Positions 26,139 to 36,076 of a DNA stretch of 64,000 bases are shown here, piece by piece (position 1 is the stretch's first letter; each line of letters starts with the position of its first letter). A program made the position numbers and the translations under genes. The notes beneath the pieces were generated by a model that saw only the letters and a list, made by a program, of their open reading frames with translations, did no database searches and was not told the origin of the DNA. Source of the DNA: Clostridium sp. (GTDB lineage: Bacteria > Bacillota > Clostridia > Clostridiales > Clostridiaceae); assembly GCF_018372875.1 (NCBI RefSeq), contig NZ_JAHAIF010000014.1, positions 1 to 64,000 of the forward strand, read 5' to 3'.

Positions 26139-26981
26139 ATGAATTATACGAAGAGGAGTATAATCTTTTTTGTAACTATTATTTGTCTTTTGGTTAGCCT
26201 TGTGTGTATTGTTTATTCTTACATTGGTGGAGGGTCAAAAGAAATAAGAGCAGCTAAAAGGTTTGTTAGTTTGTTGTACTCAGAGGATATAGTGGATAAA
26301 ACTGAAAAATTAAAAAATATATCTTATGAAAGTGCAAAGAAATATGATATGAATAATGAGAGTGAATATTATATTGTAAATACTAGGGATTTTGGTATAG
26401 ATGTTGATAATGAGTTTAAAGTCATTGGTTTCAAGAATAAAGTATGTACTATTGGTGAGACCAAAGTAAGTGAAGAACAAGCTATTAAAAAAGCAGAAGA
26501 TTATTTGGACAAAATATATAAAGGTGATGTGGAATTTAAAGAGTTTATAAAAAGTGAAGGGCAAGAAGTGTCCTACTATTCATTAATATTTACTAAGTTA
26601 GAGGATGGATATCCTTTTTATAAGGATCAAATAATAGTAAATATAGATAAGGAAAAGGGAACTTTAGATGGATATTCAAATATTTCAACTTTAAAAGAGC
26701 CTAATAGAGTTAGAATTAAGGTAACTCAGGATAAAGCTGAAGAGATAGCATTAAATGAAGCGTTGAGCCTTGTGGAAAAGAGTGAGATAGTAGGAGAAAC
26801 ATTTAAAGCTTTTTATGAAGATAGTGGTAAGAATGAAACAGAACTTTGTTATGTTATTTCTATAAAAGGTTTAGGAATTGATGGGAAAGAAACAAGATTG
26901 AAGTACTTTGTTTCCACTGAAAGTGGAGAAGTTATTAATAGAATAAAGGATATTGTTACTGAAACAAAGTCATTAAAATAA
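26139..26981 (+). CDS. Membrane-anchored PepSY-like protein
   Basis: A 280-residue extracytoplasmic protein. One N-terminal membrane helix (about residues 6-28) is followed by an external region with two PepSY/YcdB-like repeats, recognisable from VSEEQAIKKAEDYLDKIY and VTQDKAEEIALNEALSLVE, each followed by beta-strand-rich sequence. Such domains are often inhibitory or regulate secreted proteases, but no partner is adjacent. The ATG at 26139 is chosen for GGAGGT 6 nt upstream; an upstream ATG eight codons earlier lacks an SD. A strong terminator follows. Confidence 0.72.
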   Translation: MNYTKRSIIFFVTIICLLVSLVCIVYSYIGGGSKEIRAAKRFVSLLYSEDIVDKTEKLKNISYESAKKYDMNNESEYYIVNTRDFGIDVDNEFKVIGFKNKVCTIGETKVSEEQAIKKAEDYLDKIYKGDVEFKEFIKSEGQEVSYYSLIFTKLEDGYPFYKDQIIVNIDKEKGTLDGYSNISTLKEPNRVRIKVTQDKAEEIALNEALSLVEKSEIVGETFKAFYEDSGKNETELCYVISIKGLGIDGKETRLKYFVSTESGEVINRIKDIVTETKSLK

Positions 26982-27008
26982 AAAGAGGATATATTATAAT
27001 TGAAAATT

Positions 27009-27056
27009 AAAGGAGCTGTATCAAAATAATTTATTATTTTGATACAGCTCCTTTTT
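27009..27056. terminator. Strong bidirectional terminator
   Basis: A 21-bp inverted repeat (AAAGGAGCTG...CAGCTCCTTT) with a tiny loop and T6, between convergent genes. Confidence 0.92.
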
Positions 27057-27114
27057 TACTGTTTTTGATATTACTTAGAGATTGCCAAGGAATAATCAAA
27101 ACAAACATAAACCA

Positions 27115-28515
27115 CTAGTTCCATTCATCCACATTTTTTAGTTCTGGTATTGAGCTGGCCTTGAATACTGGTTCTTTAATTCCTGCCTTCTTTTGAGCTC
27201 TGTAATCCTCAAGAGCTTTAAAGGCGAATTTTCCTAATAATGCAATAACTATAAGGTTTAAAACTGCCATTAATCCCATGAATACATCTGCTAAGTTCCA
27301 AACTATGTTTAAGTTGGCTATTGATCCAAAGAACACCATAGCACCAACAAATAATCTATAAAGAGTTAAATATATTTTTTTATCTGTTAAGAATTCAATG
27401 TTAGCTTCACCATAATAGTAGTTTCCTACAATAGAACTAAAAGCAAATAGTAGTATACAAAAAGCTATGAAATAACTTCCCCAAGCACCTACTTGTGAGC
27501 TTAAAGCATTTTGAGTAAGTTGTATACCTTCTAAATTACTATTTAAGTCTACACCTGATAAAAGAATTATGAAGGCTGTACATGTACAAATTATAATTGT
27601 GTCAGTGAAAACTCCAAGTGTTTGAATTAAACCTTGTTTAACAGGGTGAGTTACAGTTGCAGTAGCTGCAGCATTTGGAGCACTTCCCATACCAGCTTCA
27701 TTAGAGAATAAACCTCTCTTAATACCAGTCAATAAAGCAGCACCCATTGTTCCACCAACTACTTGTTCAGCACCAAAAGCACTTTTTACTATAAGAGATA
27801 TTAGAGCTGGAAGTTGTGTTATATTCATTATAACTACAAGTAAAGCTACAAAAATATACGCTAATGCCATTACAGGAACTATAACTTCTGAAACCTTAGA
27901 TACTCTGTGAACACCACCAAATATTATAACAAGTGTTATGATAGTTAGAAGTATTCCAATTATAACGTTACTAGTACCAAATGCTTCATTCATTGCTAGA
28001 GCAATAGTATTAGATTGAACTGAGTTGAATATTAATCCAAAAGTGATTGTTATTAATATAGAGAATATAATACCAAGCCATCTTTTACCAAGGGCTTTTT
28101 CCATGTAATATGCAGGTCCACCTACATAAGAACCGTTTTGTTGCTTTGTTTTATAGATTTGAGCTAAAGTTGATTCTACAAAGCTTGATGCTGCACCAAT
28201 TAAAGCTATTATCCACATCCAGAATATTGCACCAGGTCCACCTACAGTAAGAGCTAATGCTATACCTGCAAGATTCCCAGTACCTACTCTTGAAGCGGTA
28301 CTTATACAAAAAGCTTGAAATGAAGAAATGCTACCCTTTGTTTTTTCTTGAGTAGCTCCATCTCCAAGAAGCCTAAACATTTCTTTTAAGTATTTAAATT
28401 GTACAAATTTTGTTTTCCATGTGAAATATACACCTAATACTAAAAGCATAGCTATTAAGATATAAGTCCATAGGAAATTATTAAATGATTGAATAAAATT
28501 GTTTAATAAATCCAT
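27115..28515 (-). CDS. AgcS-family sodium:amino-acid symporter (second copy)
   Basis: A 466-residue member of the same alanine/glycine:cation symporter family as the gene at 16044, with RVGTGNLAGIALAL, GGPGAIFWMW, GGPAYYMEKALG and RGLFSNEAGMGSAPNAAATA. The two are clearly diverged paralogues rather than a recent duplication. No riboswitch is visible upstream, so it is not controlled by glycine in the same way; alanine or another neutral amino acid is a reasonable substrate. ATG follows GGGGGA. Single-gene unit. Confidence 0.9.
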   Translation of the reverse strand: MDLLNNFIQSFNNFLWTYILIAMLLVLGVYFTWKTKFVQFKYLKEMFRLLGDGATQEKTKGSISSFQAFCISTASRVGTGNLAGIALALTVGGPGAIFWMWIIALIGAASSFVESTLAQIYKTKQQNGSYVGGPAYYMEKALGKRWLGIIFSILITITFGLIFNSVQSNTIALAMNEAFGTSNVIIGILLTIITLVIIFGGVHRVSKVSEVIVPVMALAYIFVALLVVIMNITQLPALISLIVKSAFGAEQVVGGTMGAALLTGIKRGLFSNEAGMGSAPNAAATATVTHPVKQGLIQTLGVFTDTIIICTCTAFIILLSGVDLNSNLEGIQLTQNALSSQVGAWGSYFIAFCILLFAFSSIVGNYYYGEANIEFLTDKKIYLTLYRLFVGAMVFFGSIANLNIVWNLADVFMGLMAVLNLIVIALLGKFAFKALEDYRAQKKAGIKEPVFKASSIPELKNVDEWN

Positions 28516-28743
28516 TTATTGTCCCCCGTTCTAGTAATATTTTGTTGCTTATTACGATAAAATACTCTTTTATAATATATGAAAAAGCTACTTTTTGCAA
28601 GAAAAAAAATAAAAGTTGCATAAAAAGAATAAAAAGTATATAAAATTAACGTAAAATATGAAAAAAATAAGGTTTGTAAGAAAAAAATGAAGGAAGTGAA
28701 TTAGTTTTATTCTGAAAATGAAGGATTGGTGTTAAAATTATTC

Positions 28744-28782
28744 AAAAAAATAAAGATAACTTTAAAGTTATCTTTATTTTTT
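28744..28782. terminator. Terminator of the class A PBP gene
   Basis: AAAAAATAAAGATAAC pairs with GTTATCTTTATTTTTT around a 6-nt loop, 20 bp past the minus-strand PBP stop. Confidence 0.88.
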
Positions 28783-28804
28783 AATTTTATATTCAAGGTT
28801 TATC

Positions 28805-31336
28805 TTATTCCTCAGTTTGATTATTTGTACTATCCCCTGTACCCTCGGAATTATTATCCTCTTCTGAAGGGTCACCATCTCCGTCAACATTTTCATTCTC
28901 TTCTTCAGTATCAGAAGGAGGTGTTACAGGAGAATCTATAGTATCATCATACTCAGTAGGTAATACGTATTGGTAATCATTTGTAGCAGGATTTGGTGAA
29001 GCCTTCTTAATAAATATTTTTTCAACAACAAGGTGAGAAGGTGTGTTTGGTGTTGCTAATTTGTTATTAGCACTATTAACCTTAACCTTAACATGGTTTT
29101 CACAATATCCTGTTGGTTCAGTTCCTTTTATGAAATATTCTTCATATACTCTGTTTCCTCTTGGATCCTGTCTACATAAATCTGTAGGAAGGTGTCCTGA
29201 ATCTTTACATACAGCAACTTTTACAATGTTATCTGGCATTGGAATATCCTTAGTGCTCATTCCTTCACTAGCTTTTGCCATAATTTTACCCCATACTCTA
29301 GCTGAGGCACTAGAGTAACCATCATTCATAGGGGTACGATTATCATATCCAAGCCATACTGAAGCAGATAAATGAGGAGTTAAACCTGAGAACCATAAGT
29401 CCTTACGTCCAGTTGTAGTACCTGTTTTACCAGCTACTGGCATAGTACTAAATTTTGCAGCATTTGTAGCTGAATTAGCTTGAGCGTCTTTTAATATGTC
29501 ATACATTATATAGGCTGTTTGTTCAGAGAATATTCTCTTTGTTTCAGTTTCTTTTTCTAATAATATATTTCCTGAAGCATCTGTTACTTTTGAGTATAAT
29601 TTTGGTTCAGTATAAACACCGCCATTACCAAAAACACCAAAAGCTGAAGCTAAAATATATGGTGTTGCTCCATCTCTATCATCAGATGCATTATGGAATT
29701 CCCCTAAAGCAAAGGCAGAATATCCTTTTGAGGCTTTACTATATGTTATTCCAAACTTTTCACCATAGCGTTTAGAAAGTGAATCGCCTATTTTCATTTG
29801 AGTTTTAACTGTTCCAATATTTTTAGATTGAGCCAAAGCATCACGTATAGTTATGTTACCTACAAGTGAATTATCTACATTATTTACATCTATAGATGGT
29901 ATAGGAGCATCATCAATTGTATCTCCAGCTGTAATTAATTTTTCTTCTATAGCAGGACCGTAAACTGTTAATGGTTTAGTTGATGACCCAATAGATTTCA
30001 AATCGCTATATGCTCTATTTAATGAGTTAGCTCCTTGTTCACCTCTTCCTCCGATAAGAGCAAGAACTTCACCAGTTTTATAATCTACTACAGTAGCTGC
30101 ACCTTGGAATTCTGGAGTTTTAGTACCAGCTATATAAGTCTCTTGTTTTCTAACAGTAGCAGCAGTAGTTTCATCTAATACTTTTTGAGCATAGTCCTGA
30201 AGATCTCTGTCCATATTTGTATAGATCTTTAATCCACCATTAGCTAAAAGTTTATTTACTTCTTCATCAGAATACTTATATTTTTCTTTTAAGTCTCTTT
30301 TTACTTCAGTTATAGTAGGGTTTATGTACCATTCATAGTCAAGTCTATATGAAATTGATTTTGGAGTGAAAACCAATCCACCATTGTCAATATCAGAAAT
30401 TGCTTGACTATATTCTTCCTGGCTAATATACCCCAGTTCCTTCATTTTGCTTAAAACAGTTTTAGTTCTATTTAAGTAGATTGAAGGATTATCTTTATTG
30501 TTTGGGTTATATGCACTATAAGTGTGAGGTGCTTGAGTTACACCTGCAATATAAGCACATTGAATTAAGTTAAGTTGATCTACAGATTTACCAAAGTATA
30601 AATTTGAAGCCGCTTCAACTCCATAAGTTACGCCACCTAATGGAATTGTATTTAGATATTGGACTAATATCGCATCTTTATCTAGGTGTTTCTCTAATTG
30701 TAGTGCAAGGTATATTTCTTTTATTTTTCTTTCAACTATAAAGTCTTCATTGCTTAATATAGTATTTTTAAGCAATTGTTGAGTTAGAGTTGAACCACCA
30801 TGAAGACCTCTTTGTCCTTTAAAGATTTTAATTACATCAGTTACAGCAGAACCTAGTATTCTTCTAGCATCTATACCAGGATGCTTATAAAATCTTTCAT
30901 CTTCAATTGATACAAAGGCATTTTTTAAATTTTTAGGTATTTTATCTCCATCTACGATTTGTCTATCAATATCAGAATGGACATTGTCCATAAACTCCCC
31001 ATTTCGATCGTATAATGCTGAAGCTTGGCTTAAATTTTTTACAGCATTAACATCTAGTGGTGGAGTATTACTAATAATTGCAAAGACATATCCTAAACCT
31101 ATAACAAATAGGGCCAGGAATAAGAATAATAAAGCTAAAAATACTCTTTTTATTATTTTTTTCTTTTTACTAACAACTTTACCTTTACTATTCTTAGAAG
31201 GTTTTGAGGAAGTACTTTTTTGAGAAGCTTGACTTACTTTTGAATTGTCAGCTGTCTTTTTCTTAGAAGTACTACCTGATTTAGATGGTCCCTGTGAGGT
31301 TTTTTTATTTTTATTTGAATTATTTTTATTTGCCAT
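28805..31336 (-). CDS. ponA: Class A penicillin-binding protein 1A (transglycosylase/transpeptidase)
   Basis: An 843-residue bifunctional peptidoglycan synthase. A cytosolic Lys/Ser-rich tail (1-60) and one membrane helix (about 66-88) lead into the GT51 glycosyltransferase domain with catalytic Glu in IEDERFYKHPG (near 145) and GGSTLTQQLLKN (near 180-191). The transpeptidase has SSTK in IGSSTKPL (near 448-452), SKN in AQSKNIG, and KTG in VAGKTGTTTG (near 645). A C-terminal Asp/Glu/Asn-rich acidic tail follows. ATG after AGGAGGAA. Divergent from yunB. Confidence 0.95.
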   Translation of the reverse strand: MANKNNSNKNKKTSQGPSKSGSTSKKKTADNSKVSQASQKSTSSKPSKNSKGKVVSKKKKIIKRVFLALLFLFLALFVIGLGYVFAIISNTPPLDVNAVKNLSQASALYDRNGEFMDNVHSDIDRQIVDGDKIPKNLKNAFVSIEDERFYKHPGIDARRILGSAVTDVIKIFKGQRGLHGGSTLTQQLLKNTILSNEDFIVERKIKEIYLALQLEKHLDKDAILVQYLNTIPLGGVTYGVEAASNLYFGKSVDQLNLIQCAYIAGVTQAPHTYSAYNPNNKDNPSIYLNRTKTVLSKMKELGYISQEEYSQAISDIDNGGLVFTPKSISYRLDYEWYINPTITEVKRDLKEKYKYSDEEVNKLLANGGLKIYTNMDRDLQDYAQKVLDETTAATVRKQETYIAGTKTPEFQGAATVVDYKTGEVLALIGGRGEQGANSLNRAYSDLKSIGSSTKPLTVYGPAIEEKLITAGDTIDDAPIPSIDVNNVDNSLVGNITIRDALAQSKNIGTVKTQMKIGDSLSKRYGEKFGITYSKASKGYSAFALGEFHNASDDRDGATPYILASAFGVFGNGGVYTEPKLYSKVTDASGNILLEKETETKRIFSEQTAYIMYDILKDAQANSATNAAKFSTMPVAGKTGTTTGRKDLWFSGLTPHLSASVWLGYDNRTPMNDGYSSASARVWGKIMAKASEGMSTKDIPMPDNIVKVAVCKDSGHLPTDLCRQDPRGNRVYEEYFIKGTEPTGYCENHVKVKVNSANNKLATPNTPSHLVVEKIFIKKASPNPATNDYQYVLPTEYDDTIDSPVTPPSDTEEENENVDGDGDPSEEDNNSEGTGDSTNNQTEE

Positions 31337-31432
31337 CAGTTCCTCCTAAATTAAATTGATTTAATAATAATAAATGCTATTATAGCATAATTATAATATG
31401 AGTAAATCAATAACTCAATAATAAGGTGATAT

Positions 31433-32083
31433 ATGAACTATTATACTAAACCTAAAAAAACGGAATTTAAGCCTATCATATTGGTTATTATTTCCATATT
31501 GTTAGTTTTTATTCTTTCAATATTTTTATATGATAAAAAGATTTATCCTGCAGTGTTACAGGTAGCAGAAAGTCTAATTAAAGCTGATACAATAGAGTGT
31601 ATAAGTAAAACAAGTATGGAACTGTTTGATGAAGAATTTAATTATGATGAGATGATAATAATAGATAAAGATAATGAAGGTAATATCAATATGATTAGAG
31701 CTAATACTGTTAAACTAAATTATTTAACCTCAAGGCTTTCAATAAGATGTAATGAAGAACTTCAAAAAATGGGAGAGGTAGGGGTTGAGGTGCCTCTTGG
31801 ATGGATGACTGACAATAGTGCATTCTATGAGTTTGGTCCTGACATAAATGTAAAGCTTGATCCAATTGGAAATATGAAGGTATCTTATGAATCTAAATTT
31901 GAAAGTGCAGGGATTAATCAGACAAGACATAAAATTTATTTAAACGTTGAAGCTAGAGTAAGGATGAAAATACCTCTAAATAGTAAAGAGCAAGTTGTTA
32001 CTTGTCAGATACCAGTGGCTGAAACAATTATTGTTGGAAAGACACCAAATACTGCTATAGATTTAGGTGGTGGAAATAAGTAA
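31433..32083 (+). CDS. yunB: Sporulation protein YunB
   Basis: A 216-residue YunB-family protein, required for normal sporulation in Bacillus. One N-terminal membrane helix (about 17-36) is followed by an extracytoplasmic domain with the family-typical NMIRANTVKLNYLTSRLS (near 91) and VPLGWMTDNSAFYEFGPDI. Biochemical function is unknown. Start follows AAGGTGAT. In sporulating cells it is expected to be driven by a mother-cell sigma factor; I see no convincing box. Confidence 0.9.
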   Translation: MNYYTKPKKTEFKPIILVIISILLVFILSIFLYDKKIYPAVLQVAESLIKADTIECISKTSMELFDEEFNYDEMIIIDKDNEGNINMIRANTVKLNYLTSRLSIRCNEELQKMGEVGVEVPLGWMTDNSAFYEFGPDINVKLDPIGNMKVSYESKFESAGINQTRHKIYLNVEARVRMKIPLNSKEQVVTCQIPVAETIIVGKTPNTAIDLGGGNK

Positions 32084-32111
32084 AGATAAAAAATAAAATA
32101 TCTAATGAATA

Positions 32112-32149
32112 AATAAATTCTGTGGCGGTGCTGCAGAATTTATTGTTTT
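32112..32149 (+). terminator. Hairpin after yunB
   Basis: AATAAATTCTG pairs perfectly with CAGAATTTATT around an 11-nt G-rich loop, followed by GTTTTG. Probable terminator with a weak T run. Confidence 0.55.
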
Positions 32150-32300
32150 GTAGGAAAATATATGAGGCTCCACAGTGGACTTGGAGATTTTTAAAAATTA
32201 AAAACTTATAAATATAAAAATATAACAATATAAGAATATATAAATATGGGTAAGAAGTGAAAAGAAATATTAGATGAAGCTTGTAAAAAAGTATTGCGAT

Positions 32301-32348
32301 AATTAAAAAATGGAATAGTATTTATAATTTCTATAAATACTATTCCAT
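32301..32348 (-). terminator. Terminator of hpt
   Basis: ATGGAATAGTATTTATA and its complement form a 17-bp stem; on the minus strand it is followed by TTTTTT, 20 bp past the hpt stop. Confidence 0.87.
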
Positions 32349-32367
32349 AATTATTTACGCTATATAA

Positions 32368-32892
32368 TTATTCTTCCCAGTTAAATACGTAAGGAACATT
32401 TCTATAATAACTTTCGTAATCTAAACCAAAGCCTACTACAAATACATCATCAATTTCAAAACAGCTGTAATCTGGTTTTAAATCAACCTTTCTTCTTGAA
32501 GGCTTATCTAAAAGTACACAGCTCTTAACTGATGCAGCACCAAGTTTTTTTACATGCTCTATGATAAATTCCATAGTGTATCCTGTATCTACAATATCAT
32601 CAACTATTAAAACATCATATCCTTCAATGTTATCAGGAATGTCGCTAACTATTTTAACTTCTCCTGAACTATTTTCACTATGACCATAGCTAGATGTAGT
32701 CATAAAGCCTACCTTAACTTTTGTATCTAAAGCTCTAACTAAATCAGCAGTGAAAATAAAGCTTCCTCTTAATAGAGAAAGTACATATATGCTCTTTCCT
32801 TCATAATCTTTTGTAATTTCCTTACCAAGCTCTTGAATTCTACTATCAATGGTTTCCTTTGATAAAAGTATGTTGCGTTTTTTGTTTTCCAT
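32368..32892 (-). CDS. hpt: Hypoxanthine phosphoribosyltransferase
   Basis: Purine salvage enzyme making IMP/GMP from hypoxanthine/guanine and PRPP. The PRPP-binding motif VLIVDDIVDTGYT lies near residues 90-102, and the flexible-loop region contains TTSSYGHS. The 174-residue length is normal for the HGPRT type. ATG follows GGAGGACAACC. It is divergent from hflX with a 340-bp spacer and has its own terminator. Confidence 0.95.
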   Translation of the reverse strand: MENKKRNILLSKETIDSRIQELGKEITKDYEGKSIYVLSLLRGSFIFTADLVRALDTKVKVGFMTTSSYGHSENSSGEVKIVSDIPDNIEGYDVLIVDDIVDTGYTMEFIIEHVKKLGAASVKSCVLLDKPSRRKVDLKPDYSCFEIDDVFVVGFGLDYESYYRNVPYVFNWEE

Positions 32893-33071
32893 GGTTGTCC
32901 TCCGCTCATAAAATAATACTATGTACCACTTAATTAACTATAATTATATTCTCTCTAATTAAAGTGCAAATTAATACTTAAAAAAGTCTTATATTAAATT
33001 ATATTACATACATTTTTAAATTCTTTCAACTGTTTTACATAAAATAAGATAATGAGTAACATTTTATGATG

Positions 33072-33100
33072 TTTACATATGTTTGCCAATAGTATAAAAT
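33072..33100 (+). promoter_or_regulatory. Possible promoter toward hflX
   Basis: TTTACA (33072-33077), 17-bp spacer, TAAAAT (33095-33100), 135 bp before hflX. The 340-bp hpt-hflX gap otherwise shows no gene with a ribosome binding site. Confidence 0.4.
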
Positions 33101-33234
33101 TAGATGAAAGTTGCCAAGATAGAGATAGAAAGATACCAGTAATAATGGTAGTAGAGGCAATGAAAGAAATTCTGCTTTTATTGGAATTTTTACAATATAA
33201 ATTATATAACGTTTAGGCATGAGGTGATTGATAT

Positions 33235-35031
33235 ATGATAAATGGAAATACAGAAGGAATTAAAAAGACCTTTTTAGATGAATTAGATAAAATATATAAA
33301 ATGAAGAGTTTAAAGGATGAAGTATGTAGTAGAGAGATAATAGATACTATGGTTAGGGTTTCTACTGCAGTTGAAAGAGAAGTAAGTGTTGCTATTGATA
33401 GAAGAGGTACAGTTACTTCCGTTGCAATAGGAGATTCCACATCTGTTGAATTACCTTTATTAGATATTAGAGAAAGTAAGCTTTCTGGTACAAGAGTAAT
33501 TCACACACATCCAAATGGATATAGTAATCTTTCTGCATTAGATTTATCAGCTTTGTTAAAGTTAAAACTTGATTGTATTGTAGCAGTTGGGATATTTGAA
33601 GGAAATATTATAGATTTTTCTTTAGGTACTTTAACAGTATTTAATGATGTATTGGCTTATGAAGAAAAGAAGAATATTACCTTTGAGGAGCTTGTTTCAA
33701 TACACATTTTAGATAAGGTAAGATATGTAGAATCATTAATAAAAGAAAATGAAGTAATAGAGGATGATACTGAAAAAGCTATAATTGTTGGTTCTGATAC
33801 AAGAGAAAGTTTAGAAGAATTAAGAGAACTTGCAGAAGCTTGTGATATTCCAGTATTAGAAAGTGTTTTCCAAGGAAGAAGCAAAATAGATCCAGCTTTT
33901 TATATAGGAAGAGGAAAGGTCCTTGAGATAGCATCATTAAGACAAACTGAAAGAGCTAATGTAGTTATTTTTGATGATGAATTATCAGGTTCTCAAGTTA
34001 GAAACTTAGAAAATGCAATTGGTGCAAAAGTAATAGATAGAACCACTCTTATTTTGGAGATATTTGCAAGAAGAGCAAAGAGTAAAGAAGCTAAAATTCA
34101 AGTAGAGCTTGCCCAATTAAAATATAGAAAGAGTAGACTTCAAGGTCTTGGAACTGTACTATCAAGAACAGGTGGTGGTATAGGTACAAGAGGTCCTGGA
34201 GAAAAGAAGCTTGAAACAGATAGAAGACATATAAATGAAACTATCTATGATTTAAATAATGAATTAAAGAAAATAAAGAAAACAAGAGAAGTTCAAAGAG
34301 AAAAGAGAAATAAAGAAAGTATTCCAAAGGTATCTTTAGTTGGATATACCAATGCTGGAAAGTCTACTTTAAGAAATGCTTTATGTGATATAGCAGCAGT
34401 TCAAGAAGGTAAGGGAAAGGAAAAAGTATTTGAAGCTAATATGCTATTTGCAACTCTTGATATAACAACAAGGGCTATTACCCTTAAAAATAAAGGGCTT
34501 ATAACCCTAACTGATACAGTTGGATTTGTAAGAAAATTGCCTCATGATTTAGTAGAAGCATTTAAATCTACCTTAGAAGAAGTAGTATTTTCAGATCTTT
34601 TATGTCATGTTGTAGATGCTTCATCTTCTTATGCTTTAGAACAAATTAAAGCTGTTGAAGAGGTGCTTTCAGAGTTAGGTGCTATAGGAAAAGAAACTAT
34701 CTTGGTTTTAAATAAGGTTGATATGGCTTCAGAAGAACAACTTGATGAATTGAGAGAAAAATCATTATATAAGGATATAATTGAGGTTTCTGCAAAAGAA
34801 GGAACAAATTTAGAAGAATTATTATACTTGATTGAAGAAAAGTTACCTTATAGCCTAATTAAAGCTGAATTTATGATTCCATATCATAAAGGTGATGTAG
34901 TATCCTTCCTTCATAGAAATGGAAGAGTTTTGGAAGAGGATTATAAGGATGAAGGTACCTATATGATGGTGGAAGTTGATGAGGAAGTTTATAATAAAAC
35001 AGAAGAATATGTAACTAAGGTAATTGAATAA
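33235..35031 (+). CDS. hflX: GTPase HflX with JAMM-like N-terminal domain
   Basis: HflX is a ribosome-associated GTPase that splits or rescues stalled 70S ribosomes. The C-terminal two-thirds are standard: N-terminal HflX domain (RSKIDPAFYIGRGKV), then the GTPase with G1 GYTNAGKST, G3 DTVGF and G4 NKVD. At 598 residues it is far longer than usual (about 420). The extra 190 residues carry a complete JAMM/MPN+ signature, H90-x-H92-P93 followed by S100-x-x-D103, with a candidate upstream Glu (E47 or E49). This resembles RadC-type JAB domains. Start ATG after GAGGTGA. Confidence 0.92.
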   Translation: MINGNTEGIKKTFLDELDKIYKMKSLKDEVCSREIIDTMVRVSTAVEREVSVAIDRRGTVTSVAIGDSTSVELPLLDIRESKLSGTRVIHTHPNGYSNLSALDLSALLKLKLDCIVAVGIFEGNIIDFSLGTLTVFNDVLAYEEKKNITFEELVSIHILDKVRYVESLIKENEVIEDDTEKAIIVGSDTRESLEELRELAEACDIPVLESVFQGRSKIDPAFYIGRGKVLEIASLRQTERANVVIFDDELSGSQVRNLENAIGAKVIDRTTLILEIFARRAKSKEAKIQVELAQLKYRKSRLQGLGTVLSRTGGGIGTRGPGEKKLETDRRHINETIYDLNNELKKIKKTREVQREKRNKESIPKVSLVGYTNAGKSTLRNALCDIAAVQEGKGKEKVFEANMLFATLDITTRAITLKNKGLITLTDTVGFVRKLPHDLVEAFKSTLEEVVFSDLLCHVVDASSSYALEQIKAVEEVLSELGAIGKETILVLNKVDMASEEQLDELREKSLYKDIIEVSAKEGTNLEELLYLIEEKLPYSLIKAEFMIPYHKGDVVSFLHRNGRVLEEDYKDEGTYMMVEVDEEVYNKTEEYVTKVIE

Positions 35032-35157
35032 TAGTAATAAAGGGGAAATTCTATAAGGGTTTCTCCTTTTTCATATATAAAATTGTTTCGGTACTTTTTT
35101 AAGGAGTAATTTTAATATATAATGTAAATAAATAATTTTAAGGAAAGGAGAGAAAAT

Positions 35158-36060
35158 ATGGCTAAAACTGTATTAGAATTACAGAATGCATTTCAAAGTG
35201 TTGTAAATCAAATTAAGAAAAATAAGAAGGTTGTAGCACTATTTACATTTGGTAGTATTGTATCTGGAGATGTGTGGGAAGAATCTGATATAGATTTGTT
35301 TCTTATATATGAAGATGACTTTGAAAAAATAAGGGATGTTTATTCAGAGGTAAAGGGAGTTCCAGTGCATACAAAGATATTAAATAAAAACTCTTTCCTA
35401 GAACTTTATAAGAATGATGGAAAAAAGGGCTTTGCTAAAAAGTTGTTATGTAATTCAAAATTAGTATTTTCAAGGGATAATGAAATAAGTTTAGCTTACA
35501 ATAATTCTAGATATACTATGTCATCCCATACAGAGGTGTGGAATTTAGTTTATTTAGGTAAGCTTCTTAAGGATATAGGAATAAGTAAAAAGTATTTACA
35601 TAATGGAGGGTTAAAAACTTCCTATGAAGTTTTAATTAGAACTTTAGATAGCTTTTCAAAGTTACTAATTAATTTAAATGGATACACAGTAACAAAGGAT
35701 TCTTTAGTTATGGCTACAAACTTAAGTAATAATTTTAGAGAAGTTGTAGACAAGTTGTTTATGGAGCCTATAAATGAAAAAATTATTAAAGATACTATAA
35801 ATTATATAGAGAACTTTTTAGATGGGAATATTGTTAGGGCATCTAGTTCTTTAATAGACTATCTTTGTGAAGAATATGAATATATGAATTCTTATGAAAT
35901 TAGCTCCTATTATGTATTTAAAGAATTTGATATAAAAATGGAAAATATATTAAAAGAGCTTGCAAAGAGAGATGTTATTTCTAAGAAAAGTAGAGCTTTG
36001 TATGATGAAAAAGGTAATTTAATACTTAATGAAAATGTATATGCACATAAAGTAATTTAA
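35158..36060 (+). CDS. Nucleotidyltransferase-domain protein
   Basis: A 300-residue protein with a minimal nucleotidyltransferase (pol beta-like) domain: GS at FTFGSIVSGDVWEESDIDLFLI (about 31-52) with the DxD metal motif. The rest is helical (about 110-260) and ends in a small domain; no named family is recognised. Similar architectures adenylylate small molecules or proteins, or act as antitoxin-like partners. The ATG follows AAGGAGAG. It lies 16 bp upstream of a MocR regulator gene, so it may be co-transcribed with it. Confidence 0.72.
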   Translation: MAKTVLELQNAFQSVVNQIKKNKKVVALFTFGSIVSGDVWEESDIDLFLIYEDDFEKIRDVYSEVKGVPVHTKILNKNSFLELYKNDGKKGFAKKLLCNSKLVFSRDNEISLAYNNSRYTMSSHTEVWNLVYLGKLLKDIGISKKYLHNGGLKTSYEVLIRTLDSFSKLLINLNGYTVTKDSLVMATNLSNNFREVVDKLFMEPINEKIIKDTINYIENFLDGNIVRASSSLIDYLCEEYEYMNSYEISSYYVFKEFDIKMENILKELAKRDVISKKSRALYDEKGNLILNENVYAHKVI

Positions 36061-36076
36061 AATTGGATGGTATATT

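Noticed and set aside
28516..28740. Riboswitch upstream of the second agcS gene
   Set aside because: The minus-strand leader is AT-rich with no glycine aptamer motifs such as ACCGAAG or CTCAGG.
32155..32195. Possible further degenerate copy of the dispersed repeat (AGTGGACTTGGAGA)
   Set aside because: Only about 12 bp match the core; neither arm nor inner hairpin is present, so chance similarity cannot be excluded.
33035..33220. Minus-strand open frame in the hpt-hflX gap
   Set aside because: No ribosome binding site, low-complexity hydrophobic translation and overlap with promoter-like sequence for hflX.
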